Source: Weissella halotolerans DSM 20190 (lineage in GTDB: Bacteria; Bacillota; Bacilli; Lactobacillales; Lactobacillaceae). Taken from it: 64,000 nucleotides of DNA. The position numbers and the translations under genes were made by a program. The stretch is taken from assembly GCF_000420365.1 (NCBI RefSeq), contig NZ_ATUU01000001.1, forward strand, positions 186,001 to 250,000. Reading direction: 5' to 3'. The notes beneath the pieces are model-generated. The model saw only the letters and a program-made list of their open reading frames with translations. It was not told the DNA's origin and did not search any database. Position 1 is the first letter of the stretch, and each line of letters begins with the position of its first letter. Below, one piece after another: positions 1 through 8,064 of the stretch.

Positions 1-56
1 CCGCTTATTTGAATTTTTGTAAACTTAGACTTTGAAAGAATGTAAAATCAGCCAGC

Positions 57-92
57 AAAAAAGGGCTCATATCAGAAATATGAGCCCTTTTC
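57..92 (-). terminator. Terminator after the polysaccharide operon
   Basis: A perfect stem of about 14 bp (arms roughly 58-72 and 78-91) with a five-base loop is followed on the minus strand by a run of T. It lies just past the stop codon of the epimerase gene and would end the operon transcript. Confidence 0.85.
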
Positions 93-98
93 ATCATG

Positions 99-1202
99 TT
101 AATTCAAACGTTCCTTAATCGCATCAATAATTCGTTGAGCTGCTCGCCCGTCCCCATAAGGATTTTTGGCTGCGGCCATGTGCGCATATAGTTGCTGATC
201 CAGCAGTAAGTCTTCCATCGCTGCTTGAACGCCTTGGTAGTCCCTACCAACGAGGCGTAATGTACCTGCTTTAACCCCTTCTGGCCGTTCCGTTTTATCT
301 CGCAAAACTAATACTGGTTTATTTAAGGCAGGTGCCTCTTCTTGCACACCACCTGAATCGGTCATAATAAAGTAACTGCGGGCCATTAAATTATGAAAGT
401 CAACTACATTCAAAGGGGCCGTCAAATGTATTCGGCTTTGCTCATCAAACACTTCATGCGCCACCCTTTGCACGGCAGGATTTAAGTGCACCGGATAAAC
501 AACGTGTAAATCTGGATGTCGACTGACAACATTGCGGATAGCCCGGAACACATTTTCCATTGGGTTACCCAGATTTTCCCTTCGATGCATCGTTAGTAAA
601 ATAATTCGATCATCGGATGGGATAGTTGATAGGACAGGATGCTGATAGGTTTGCTGTACCGTGTAATTCAACGCATCAATTGCTGTATTACCCGTAACAT
701 AGATGTCTTTACTAGCCACATGTTCGTAGAGCAAATTCTCCCGGCTTGAACTTGTCGGCGCAAAATATAAGGAAGCCATTCTATCAGTTAACTGTCGATT
801 TAATTCTTCTGGAAATGGGGCCGTTACATCCCAGGTTCTTAATCCGGCCTCAACATGCCCAAGCGGCACATGCTGGTAAAAAGCCGCTAAGCTAGCTGCT
901 AGGGTTGAAGTCGTATCACCATGCACTAGCACCATGTCGGAGGTTTCCGCTACTATTATGCTTTCTAACCTCTCCAACACTCGGGCAGTAATCGCTGTTA
1001 ACGTTTGATTTGGTTCCATTACATTTAAGTTATAATCTGCTGTGATTCCAAATATGTCCAATACTGGCGTTAGCATCTCTTTGTGTTGCCCAGTCAGAAC
1101 AGTAATTTCCTTAATCGTAGGATCTGCCTTGAGCCCCCGTACAATTGGGGCCATCTTAATGGCTTCTGGACGTGTACCAAATACCGTCATAATACGTTTC
1201 AC
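99..1202 (-). CDS. wecB: UDP-N-acetylglucosamine 2-epimerase
   Basis: Non-hydrolysing epimerase interconverting UDP-GlcNAc and UDP-ManNAc in the cytoplasm; 367 aa is normal for WecB/MnaA. Visible family motifs are GTRPEAIKMAP at residues 9-19, HGDTTST, HVEAGLRT and MTDSGGVQEEAP. The start is GTG at 1202, with GGAGGA eight bases upstream; this GTG overlaps the TGA of the preceding glycanase gene by four bases, so translation is probably coupled. It is the last gene of the polysaccharide operon. Inference: it supplies UDP-ManNAc to the glycosyltransferase of the same operon. It could instead feed wall teichoic acid linkage-unit synthesis, but its place in this operon argues for the polymer. Confidence 0.93.
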   Translation of the reverse strand: MKRIMTVFGTRPEAIKMAPIVRGLKADPTIKEITVLTGQHKEMLTPVLDIFGITADYNLNVMEPNQTLTAITARVLERLESIIVAETSDMVLVHGDTTSTLAASLAAFYQHVPLGHVEAGLRTWDVTAPFPEELNRQLTDRMASLYFAPTSSSRENLLYEHVASKDIYVTGNTAIDALNYTVQQTYQHPVLSTIPSDDRIILLTMHRRENLGNPMENVFRAIRNVVSRHPDLHVVYPVHLNPAVQRVAHEVFDEQSRIHLTAPLNVVDFHNLMARSYFIMTDSGGVQEEAPALNKPVLVLRDKTERPEGVKAGTLRLVGRDYQGVQAAMEDLLLDQQLYAHMAAAKNPYGDGRAAQRIIDAIKERLN

Positions 1203-2329
1203 TGTGTAATTCCTCCAAATACGGCTAAGGTCGTCAACGTTGCATCATAATAATGATCCGCTTGAATTGGTTTATGAAAGATGTACGATTGGCTTTGAAA
1301 AAGACCATCATAGCCACTTTGCTTGTTAGCATCAGCAGCATAAAAAATTGGTGCACTAAAAGCACGAGACTGATACTTCGTTAAGGGTTTCCCTTGCAAA
1401 CTGTAACCCGCTGTGACATAGCCTTGCCTTTGAAAAAAATGCATCATTTTGGCTACTATTTTTTTAGCCCGTGGATCATTACTTGAAGCCAGCATCATGG
1501 GTACCCGACAAGCATTACTCCCATAATAGCCATCCCATGCAGTTGCGACACTATGAGCCTTGGCTGGTCGAACCGACAAACCATCCACCCGCGCAAAGTC
1601 AGGGACTAAGCCGCTTTTATGCTGCTGACTCAGTGTTTCTAACTTAGACAGCATACTGTCATTGAGCTTATCCCAACGGTTATCATGACTAGTTACAGCT
1701 AGCTTTGTAAAGACCAGCGGCATCACATCAGAAGTACGCATCAGGTGATAAGCTGAGTCATCCGGGGTCGCCCAGGTGCTAACCGTTAGCATATTTTCTC
1801 CAGGATTATATTCATATTTTAAAATATCATCTGCTAGGTTTTTAGCTAAGTGCTTATAGAAGCCCTGCCGCTGAGGCCACGTATTGGCCGCTGTTATCAA
1901 AGCATCTGCAATGGTTAAATCACCATCGGTAGCACTCTGATTTTCCGAATGCCACTGTCCTTGATGATCACGCCTTTGTCGCCAAGACATTAAGGATGTT
2001 TCCCGGTGGTTCACTGTCAGTCGGTGGTCCAAATAATAGTTGACTAAACGATCAAAATCTTTTTTTGAAGCCCAACCTTTTGCACCCGCTTGAGCTACAA
2101 TTTGCATTCCGTAGCCCTGACCTTCTGATAAGGCTGTCGCCTGATTTACGGGACCCGTATTTACAAATTGCTGATGCGCACTTTGGTCCTTAACATATTC
2201 ATATCGCCAGGCTTGATAAGTCTGAAATTCAATCATGGTTGGATTGCTAAGGCGAAACATGACTAAAATACCGATGTAAACACCGATGATGACAAAAATA
2301 AGTACCCACTTGGTTTTACTAACTTCCAA
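1199..2329 (-). CDS. Membrane-anchored GH8 family glycanase
   Basis: Glycoside hydrolase family 8 (BcsZ/YdaJ/PssZ-like), 376 aa. Residues 8-26 form one N-terminal membrane anchor, placing the catalytic domain outside the cell. The general-acid Glu sits in SEGQGYGM (residues 68-75), and a catalytic Asp is expected in ATDGDL (133-138). Start is TTG at 2329 with AGGAGGA seven bases before it; no ATG is better placed. It lies 20 bp after the glycosyltransferase gene and overlaps wecB. In known c-di-GMP-controlled polysaccharide operons a GH8 enzyme trims or releases the polymer; that role is inferred here. The polymer cleaved is not known from sequence. Confidence 0.85.
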   Translation of the reverse strand: MEVSKTKWVLIFVIIGVYIGILVMFRLSNPTMIEFQTYQAWRYEYVKDQSAHQQFVNTGPVNQATALSEGQGYGMQIVAQAGAKGWASKKDFDRLVNYYLDHRLTVNHRETSLMSWRQRRDHQGQWHSENQSATDGDLTIADALITAANTWPQRQGFYKHLAKNLADDILKYEYNPGENMLTVSTWATPDDSAYHLMRTSDVMPLVFTKLAVTSHDNRWDKLNDSMLSKLETLSQQHKSGLVPDFARVDGLSVRPAKAHSVATAWDGYYGSNACRVPMMLASSNDPRAKKIVAKMMHFFQRQGYVTAGYSLQGKPLTKYQSRAFSAPIFYAADANKQSGYDGLFQSQSYIFHKPIQADHYYDATLTTLAVFGGITQ

Positions 2330-2349
2330 AAGCGATTCCTCCTATTAAT

Positions 2350-3663
2350 TCAATCTATGAAGCGTTTCGTCTTAACCCAATGAGTCTGGTCACGCTTTAA
2401 TAGTTTATCCGCTAACATCTGCAAAAGTGCATGTAAAGAAACCACAATAAATAACTGGGAATAAGTAAAGTAAGAAAGTAACGATAACCATATTTGTCCC
2501 GTTGTCGCTTGACCATATTGGGTTGCCATGGCGATATTTATTTGTAACATATATAAGATAACCATCAAGACCCAGTTCAGTAAAAGAACCTGCATCATAT
2601 ATATATTTGACTGATCTAAAGCAAATGGTAGTTTAAGTGTTGGGTTAAAAAATGCTAGACACCAACAGGTAAAATTGATTAAAAAAATAAAATTCGACAG
2701 AATAATCGCTGCATTAAACCAAAAATAAGTGCACGTATAATAAATGACCTCTAACTTAACCCGCCAATTTGTATGATCAAAAAGATGCTTATCATTCAAC
2801 AACACAACTTGATAGTTTCCCTTTGCCCATCGTAACCGTTGATAATAGTAATCACGCAAATGCTCCGGTTCCTGTTGAAAAGCCTCCGAATTATAAGCTA
2901 ATGCAATTAACTTGCCAGTTTGCATAATTTTAAATGAAATATCAGTATCTTCTGTTAACGCCCCTAGCCGCCAGCCGCCAATTTGCTGGACAAAGTCACG
3001 TTGAACAATAAAATTTGTTCCTGGAATCCGACCAATTCGAAACATTTCCCAGGTTGCAATGTGTTGAATCCGCTGCGTTACAATAATCTCCTGGTTAATG
3101 CAGCGCGTTAAAAAATTTTGCTTAGCATTGCGCGTTTTGTTACGCCCGAATGCTGCCACATACCTTTTTGGATCCTCTAAAATCTTTTTTACTAGGAAAT
3201 ATAGTGCGTTTGCCTCAGGCATTGCATCAGCATCATATACTGCAATATATTCACCGCGGGCAATTTTTAAGGCATCATTTAACACACCCGCCTTTCCACC
3301 AGTCCCCTGGCGGTTAATGATTTTCACTTGGCGACTAGCATAAAGGGGGTGACTGACGACTTCTTTCATCACTGCCGTCGTATCATCAGTTGAATTATCT
3401 GAATAGAGTAATAGTTCTATTTTGTCACTAGGATAATTAAGTCTTAATAAGGCCTTTACCGTCTCTCCGATAACTAGCGCCTCATTATGAGCTGGAACAA
3501 CAATAGATACTGTCGGATAGCGGCGTAAAGTCGCTATGCGCACTCTTGTTTGGCTATTTTTCAGCCAAAATTTCACTGCTCCCGCCAAAGTAAACATACC
3601 TAGTAAGATTGATAGCCATATGCTCAGTAAAGTGACTGCCATTAATATTTCTGTTGTCATCAT
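2350..3663 (-). CDS. Processive family 2 glycosyltransferase (PgaC/PssC-like)
   Basis: Membrane beta-glycosyltransferase that would polymerise a nucleotide sugar while exporting the chain; 437 aa. One N-terminal membrane segment (about 8-30) precedes a GT2 domain containing VSIVVPAHNE (52-61), the metal-binding DAD at 144-146, TED at 237-239 and QRLRW at 275-279. At least three membrane segments follow (about 305-330, 350-375 and 385-415). QxxRW is the mark of processive synthases such as cellulose, PNAG and hyaluronan synthases. Its ATG overlaps the stop of the small upstream peptide gene (TAATG). Donor identity is not readable from these motifs; the adjacent epimerase points to UDP-ManNAc or UDP-GlcNAc. 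Confidence 0.88.
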   Translation of the reverse strand: MMTTEILMAVTLLSIWLSILLGMFTLAGAVKFWLKNSQTRVRIATLRRYPTVSIVVPAHNEALVIGETVKALLRLNYPSDKIELLLYSDNSTDDTTAVMKEVVSHPLYASRQVKIINRQGTGGKAGVLNDALKIARGEYIAVYDADAMPEANALYFLVKKILEDPKRYVAAFGRNKTRNAKQNFLTRCINQEIIVTQRIQHIATWEMFRIGRIPGTNFIVQRDFVQQIGGWRLGALTEDTDISFKIMQTGKLIALAYNSEAFQQEPEHLRDYYYQRLRWAKGNYQVVLLNDKHLFDHTNWRVKLEVIYYTCTYFWFNAAIILSNFIFLINFTCWCLAFFNPTLKLPFALDQSNIYMMQVLLLNWVLMVILYMLQINIAMATQYGQATTGQIWLSLLSYFTYSQLFIVVSLHALLQMLADKLLKRDQTHWVKTKRFID

Positions 3664-3809
3664 TACTGCCTTTTCTCCTGATTGTTTAACTGCCGTTTCG
3701 TTTGTTCCGTTCGAAAATATATCAACGCCAAACTAATTAGAAAACCGACTATTAAACAAAAAAAGACAGTGGTTACTACCATGGCAAACTCAAAAAATAA
3801 TTTAATCAA
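3663..3809 (-). CDS. Small membrane peptide of the polysaccharide operon (48 aa)
   Basis: A 48-residue reading frame with a TTG start at 3809. A strong GGAGGG site lies inside the end of the preceding gene, about six bases upstream. The start overlaps the preceding stop codon and the stop (TAA) overlaps the glycosyltransferase ATG, so all three genes are translationally linked. Residues 10-32 are one hydrophobic helix, followed by a polar, charged tail (FRTEQTKRQLNNQEKRQ). Small membrane partners are common in synthase complexes (for example PgaD), but I see no clear sequence match. Tight packing and a good ribosome site support it as a real gene. Confidence 0.7.
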   Translation of the reverse strand: MIKLFFEFAMVVTTVFFCLIVGFLISLALIYFRTEQTKRQLNNQEKRQ

Positions 3810-4668
3810 CTGAGCCCTCCTTCATATATTCTACAATAATGTCTGTTTCCATCGCCCGCTTAATTTGCCTAAGGACATGTTCAAAAGTCAAATATTGACT
3901 CACATTGTGCCGATCAATATGTACATGTCCCCACTTAAATTGTGGTTGGTAGCCACTTGCTTGTAGAACTGCCAATTCCTGCCCAGTAACCGTATTTAAC
4001 TGCTGATATACAGACTTTGATAATTCGTAAGAAAGGATAATGAACAGACCGTCTCCCAAATAGTAAATTGATTCCTCAGGTAGCCGATCTTTTTTCAATA
4101 CCATAGCCATACGCTGTAAGAGTAATTGATAATCCTCAATATTAAATTGTTTGAACTGCTGTTGGTCAACCCACTGAATGCCAGTAACCGTAATGACCAT
4201 ATCGATATCTGGTCGTGTTCTTAAAAAAGTACAAGACTTATCATAAATTTTTTCGGCGTTGTGCCGAGTTTGTAATTTCACTACGTTATCATAATGACTT
4301 GCATAAGCTTCGATGCTTGCTCGATTAGCATCTAACCAGCCCAAACCACCTAGAATATAGCGAACAACTAAGGTTAACGAGGCAACAACCGGAAAAACAG
4401 CTAATAAAAATAATTTCATTTGAGTATTCATTACCACATAACCAAAAAGCAAAATCCCTGTTCCTACACTAGTAAGACCAATAATTAACCAGGAAATAAT
4501 AATGCCAGGGATGAGTAAGCCCGTAGCTACCCCTAAACTAATCATCATGGCAACTGCCATGGTGACGTTCGCCGGACTTAATCCGGCCATCCACATCAAG
4601 GCAATAATGACAAACTCATATAGCCAGACCAACATTAAACCACTCTCAACAACATGCGTTTTAAACAT
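3802..4668 (-). CDS. Membrane protein with degenerate GGDEF domain (putative c-di-GMP receptor)
   Basis: Four predicted membrane helices (about 8-125) lead into a C-terminal domain with the GGDEF fold pattern but no diguanylate cyclase active site. The signature reads LGDGL in place of GGDEF, and the upstream inhibitory site reads RLPE, close to the c-di-GMP-binding RxxD at the usual five-residue spacing. The same design is known in PssE of Listeria and YdaK of Bacillus, which bind c-di-GMP and switch on polysaccharide synthesis. I chose ATG 4668 (288 aa) because AAGGA lies six bases upstream; an ATG at 4707 would add 13 residues but has no ribosome site. First gene of the operon. Ligand binding is inferred. 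Confidence 0.75.
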   Translation of the reverse strand: MFKTHVVESGLMLVWLYEFVIIALMWMAGLSPANVTMAVAMMISLGVATGLLIPGIIISWLIIGLTSVGTGILLFGYVVMNTQMKLFLLAVFPVVASLTLVVRYILGGLGWLDANRASIEAYASHYDNVVKLQTRHNAEKIYDKSCTFLRTRPDIDMVITVTGIQWVDQQQFKQFNIEDYQLLLQRMAMVLKKDRLPEESIYYLGDGLFIILSYELSKSVYQQLNTVTGQELAVLQASGYQPQFKWGHVHIDRHNVSQYLTFEHVLRQIKRAMETDIIVEYMKEGSVD

Positions 4669-4717
4669 TCCTCGTCCTTCTAACTTTCTACTTTGACTAA
4701 AAATCAATCCACAATAA

Positions 4718-4755
4718 AAAGCCTTGAAATGGTACCAGATCCATCACAAGGCTTT
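4718..4755 (-). terminator. Leader terminator / possible attenuator before the polysaccharide operon
   Basis: Arms AAAGCCTTG (4718-4726) and CAAGGCTTT (4747-4755), with an inner ATGG/CCAT pairing, form a hairpin. On the minus strand a T-rich stretch follows. It stands about 50 bases before the first start codon and some 200 bases after a good promoter, with no gene in between. An upstream segment around 4782-4788 (AGGCT on the transcript) could pair with the 5' arm and act as a weak anti-terminator. This resembles an attenuator or riboswitch expression platform; the sensor, if any, is not recognised. Confidence 0.6.
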
Positions 4756-5250
4756 CTACCAAATATCTTACTTTAGCCTGCAAAACCTCAATAAAAAACA
4801 CAAAATGACGTGCTTACCACATATCATTTACATTTAATAAGTACAGTCATTCATTATGGTTACTCAGCCAACAAAAAACAATTTATTTTTCGTAGAAAAA
4901 AATCGCCCGTTAACAGTATAAATACATATACTAAACATTTATTAAACATTGAAATGTATTACATTTTCCCTATATAAAATTGTCACCCCCTTTTATTAAC
5001 CAACAAATTCATTTACAAAAAACTAGTAACAATATAGTGAGGCTGATGTTAGAAGTATTTATTTTCACAGGCTTTCAATAGTTACTAAATCCACTAATTC
5101 CTCCGCCTAATCACTAGCTAATCACTCATTTATTAGCATCTTAGGCTACCCAATTGCTTTTCCATGCTACTTTAATAGTTCATATTTTAAACTAATAAAT
5201 TCAGTCCTTGGTTTAGTTTTCACTAAGGCCTATCAGATGCCAACTGTATA
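4756..5250. other. AT-rich intergenic region with the operon leader
   Basis: No credible gene was found on either strand here. The part from about 4756 to 4950 is the untranslated leader of the polysaccharide operon downstream of the promoter at 4958-4986. The rest, up to the copY terminator, is AT-rich with no repeat or known RNA motif that I recognise. Confidence 0.5.
4958..4986 (-). promoter_or_regulatory. Promoter of the polysaccharide operon
   Basis: On the minus strand, -35 GTGACA (4981-4986) and -10 TGTAAT (4958-4963) are separated by exactly 17 bases. It is the best sigma-70-type promoter in the intergenic region and implies a leader of about 280 nt. Confidence 0.55.
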
Positions 5251-5298
5251 AAAAAAGAGCCCCTTTATTAGCAGCTACTAACAAAAGGGCTCTTTTTT
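5251..5298 (-). terminator. Terminator after copY
   Basis: A GC-rich stem (AGAGCCCC/GGGCTCT type arms near 5256-5264 and 5286-5293) is flanked by A and T runs, so it can work in both directions. It lies directly after the copY stop codon. Confidence 0.85.
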
Positions 5299-5304
5299 AT
5301 ATCT

Positions 5305-5703
5305 TTATGACATGCAGTTACACTTAACTTCACTCACTGCTTGCGACCGTTTCGCTTCGATTTTCGCAGCCAGCATATCTAAATCTGCCATTGTAAAGTC
5401 ACCTGTGTCAATCAATTCAGCAACAACATATTTCACATTCATAGCACACGTTTTATCCTGGACCTCATCTTTAAGCTCGCAAATACTTTCTTTTTCAGTC
5501 ATGAGAGCTGAGTAATGAAACTTATTGCCTTCCTTGTGTGCTACCAACATACCCTTGGTTACTAACCGGCGGAGCAGTGTTTTGGTCGTTGAAGGGGACC
5601 AGGCAAATTTAGCTGCTAATATGGCATGCAGTTGAGAACTCGTCAGACCATCTCGCATCCAAATCACCTTCATAACCTGCCATTCAGCATTTGAAATTTG
5701 CAT
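5305..5703 (-). CDS. copY: CopY-type copper-responsive repressor
   Basis: BlaI/MecI/CopY family winged-helix repressor, 132 aa, which in this family leaves its operator when Cu(I) displaces Zn(II). The N-terminal DNA-binding domain (about 1-70) contains the recognition part TTKTLLRRLV. The C-terminus carries CNC three residues from the end. Classic CopY has two CxC pairs (CxCxxxxCxC); here only one remains, plus single Cys residues at about 78 and 88. It follows the copper pump gene by 36 bp on the same transcript, with AAAGGA eight bases before the ATG. A matching operator lies upstream of copB. Confidence 0.85.
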   Translation of the reverse strand: MQISNAEWQVMKVIWMRDGLTSSQLHAILAAKFAWSPSTTKTLLRRLVTKGMLVAHKEGNKFHYSALMTEKESICELKDEVQDKTCAMNVKYVVAELIDTGDFTMADLDMLAAKIEAKRSQAVSEVKCNCMS

Positions 5704-5739
5704 TACACCTATCCTTTCTGGTACGACTTTAACGACACC

Positions 5740-7944
5740 CTACTTAATTTTAAGCGTCATAGCGTTAATGGCCACCACAATCGTCGATAATGACATGAGC
5801 ACCGCTCCCATTAAAGGACTCAATACAATTCCCCATGGTATTAAAACCCCAGCTGCAAGTGGCAAGGCGATAATATTATAGCCCGCTCCCCACCAGAGAT
5901 TTTCAATCATCTTAGTCCGTGTATGCAAGGCTAAATGAATAAGCGCTAAAATATCACTCGGCTTGGAGTCAACCAAGACCACGTCTGCAGCGCTGATTGC
6001 AACTTGGGTACCCGCACCAATGGCCACCCCGATATTAGCAGCTGCTAAAGCTGGTGAATCATTAACGCCATCACCCACCATCATGACGCCTGCCTTTGCT
6101 TCATATTGTTTAACAAAGGTCACTTTATCATTAGGCTTCAGTTCAGCATGGACATGGTCAATGCCCAAAATATGAGCTGCCTTTAAAGCTGCTTTCTCAT
6201 TATCTCCAGTTAACATCACTGGAACTAGCCCCATCGCTTTCAACTGCTTAATAAAGGCTGGCGTCCCAGGTTTAATTGCGTCACCTTCGGCTACTTGACC
6301 AATTACCTGCTTTTCTTTGAGAATAAAGCTCACACTATAACCAGCCTGGGCGGCTTCATTATAGCTCTCTTCATCAAAGGCAATCTGGGCCTGTTTCAGA
6401 GCAGCCGCACTTAAGACTGCATAATGTTGGCCATCAATAACCCCTTTCACACCCGCACCAGGGATATTATCGAAGTTTACCACCGTTGGTAATTCCTTCC
6501 CAGCAGCGGCTTCTAAGATACCCTTGGCCAGAGGATGGGTGCTCCCTTCTTCTAGGGCAGCAGCCAGGACCAAGAGTTCCTGTTGATTATAGGCTGGATC
6601 AAAAGACTTGACCGCCTGTACTTTAAACTTACCCGCCGTCAAAGTTCCTGTCTTATCCATCAGTACATACTTAATCTGCTTAATGTCTTCCAAGGCATTT
6701 CGATTTTGGATTAACAAGCCATGTTGAGCAGCTAATCCGGTCATTCGCGCCGTCACCAGTGGAATGGCTAAGCCAAGCGCATGCGGGCAAGCAATCACAA
6801 GTACCGTTACCGCAATTGGCAAGGCAAAAGTAAAGCCACGTAGCATAGTCCAAACAATTAACGCAATGATGGCAGTTCCACTAGCAGCGTAAAAAAGCCA
6901 ACCAGCTACTCGGTCTGCTAAGTTTTCCGTATCCGACTTACTACTTTGAGCCTTCGCCACCATTTGCTGAACCTGAGCTAAAAAGCCCTGGCCAGCTGCC
7001 TTAGTTACCTTCATAGTAAAGGAACGATTTAAATTCTGTGATCCACCAACCACGTCATCAGTTGGCTTTTTACTTACCCCAACTGATTCACCAGTCAATA
7101 AAGATTCATCTAGCGTGGGCTGCCCACTTACAATCACGCCATCAGCAGGTACCCGTTCGTTTTCTTTAACTAGTACTAAATCGCCCACTTGGAGGTCCTG
7201 GATGGGTTTATCAACTATGTGACCATCAGCTTCCTTAACATGGGCATCTTTAGGTACCAAGTTAGCCAAGGCAGTCACAGCAGAACCTGCATTCATGACT
7301 GTATTCATTTCTATAATATGCCCTAAAAGCATAATATCAATTAATGAGGCTAGCTCCCAAAAGAAGTCCATCACATGAACCTGGGGACTAATAGCGTTCA
7401 TGACCGAAGCGTAGAGACTATAAAAATAAGCAACACTAATGCCTAGCGAAATCAGCGTCATCATGGCTGGTTGCTTAGCCCCTAATTCAGCCTTAGCTCC
7501 CTTAAAGAACGGTTGTCCACCATAAAAGAAGAGCACTGTTCCCAAAAGTAACACGAGCCAATTTTGGCCTGGTAATCCCGTCACCGTGAAGGGCAGATTC
7601 ATCCCCATCATCGGTGACAAAATGACAATTGGTACAGTCAATATCAGTGATAGCCAAAAGCGCTTGCGCATGTCCCCCATATCCATCATTTGACCACCAT
7701 GCATCATCATATGGTGATCGCCTCCCATATCCATGTGCATCTCGTGGTGGGCATGCTGGTCATTACCCATGTCCATGTGCATTTGGTGATGGCCATCTTG
7801 GTGCTCCGGCATCTGCATGGCATCACAATCGCCCATTTGCTGCTGGTGATTAGTATGTCCTTCATCAGGCATCGTCATGTTTTTCTGTTTATCTTCCCAA
7901 CCCGCTTGGTGTTGGGAGTTCTTTTCTTGGCTAAGATCCTTCAT
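5740..7944 (-). CDS. copB: CopB-type copper/silver-exporting P-type ATPase
   Basis: P1B-type ATPase pumping copper (or silver) out across the membrane. The first ~95 residues are extremely rich in His and Met, a likely metal-binding region. The membrane CPH motif (in IACPHALGLAIPL) places it in the CopB group rather than the CPC group (CopA). DKTGTLT (phosphorylated Asp), the actuator-type TGES and GDGVND are all present. I chose ATG 7944 (734 aa) because GAAAGGGG lies seven bases upstream; a GTG at 7965 would add seven residues without a ribosome site. It is the first gene of copB-copY, with a cop box over its promoter. Confidence 0.93.
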   Translation of the reverse strand: MKDLSQEKNSQHQAGWEDKQKNMTMPDEGHTNHQQQMGDCDAMQMPEHQDGHHQMHMDMGNDQHAHHEMHMDMGGDHHMMMHGGQMMDMGDMRKRFWLSLILTVPIVILSPMMGMNLPFTVTGLPGQNWLVLLLGTVLFFYGGQPFFKGAKAELGAKQPAMMTLISLGISVAYFYSLYASVMNAISPQVHVMDFFWELASLIDIMLLGHIIEMNTVMNAGSAVTALANLVPKDAHVKEADGHIVDKPIQDLQVGDLVLVKENERVPADGVIVSGQPTLDESLLTGESVGVSKKPTDDVVGGSQNLNRSFTMKVTKAAGQGFLAQVQQMVAKAQSSKSDTENLADRVAGWLFYAASGTAIIALIVWTMLRGFTFALPIAVTVLVIACPHALGLAIPLVTARMTGLAAQHGLLIQNRNALEDIKQIKYVLMDKTGTLTAGKFKVQAVKSFDPAYNQQELLVLAAALEEGSTHPLAKGILEAAAGKELPTVVNFDNIPGAGVKGVIDGQHYAVLSAAALKQAQIAFDEESYNEAAQAGYSVSFILKEKQVIGQVAEGDAIKPGTPAFIKQLKAMGLVPVMLTGDNEKAALKAAHILGIDHVHAELKPNDKVTFVKQYEAKAGVMMVGDGVNDSPALAAANIGVAIGAGTQVAISAADVVLVDSKPSDILALIHLALHTRTKMIENLWWGAGYNIIALPLAAGVLIPWGIVLSPLMGAVLMSLSTIVVAINAMTLKIK

Positions 7945-7986
7945 TTTTAAGCCCCTTTCAGTCACTAACAGGATTTAACATCTATC

Positions 7987-8016
7987 ACTATACCTTCTTA
8001 CGTTTACATTTGTCAA
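7987..8016 (-). promoter_or_regulatory. copB promoter with CopY operator (cop box)
   Basis: On the minus strand, -35 TTGACA (8011-8016), an 18-base spacer and -10 TATAGT (7987-7992). A cop-box core ACAttTGT (8006-8013) overlaps the -35 element, which is where CopY binding would block RNA polymerase. This is the only site near the operon that fits the ACAnnTGT consensus. Confidence 0.75.
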
Positions 8017-8017
8017 C

Positions 8018-8038
8018 AAAAAACAAGCATCCCTGCTT
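8018..8038 (-). terminator. Short terminator after the surface hydrolase gene
   Basis: Arms AAGCA (8025-8029) and TGCTT (8034-8038), then a T run on the minus strand. The stem is short. It sits between the hydrolase stop codon and the copB promoter. Confidence 0.5.
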
Positions 8039-8064
8039 AACTTGATGACTTAACTCCTTAAGCT

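Noticed and set aside
4727-4746. TGGTACC in the polysaccharide leader resembles the core of a T-box
   Set aside because: The longer AGGGTGGNACCGCG consensus is absent, no Stem I with specifier loop was found, and the downstream genes are not amino-acid related. The match is probably part of the terminator loop only.
7629-7950. Open frames on the plus strand across the N-terminus of copB
   Set aside because: They are the complement of the His/Met-rich copB coding region; no ribosome site or promoter serves them.
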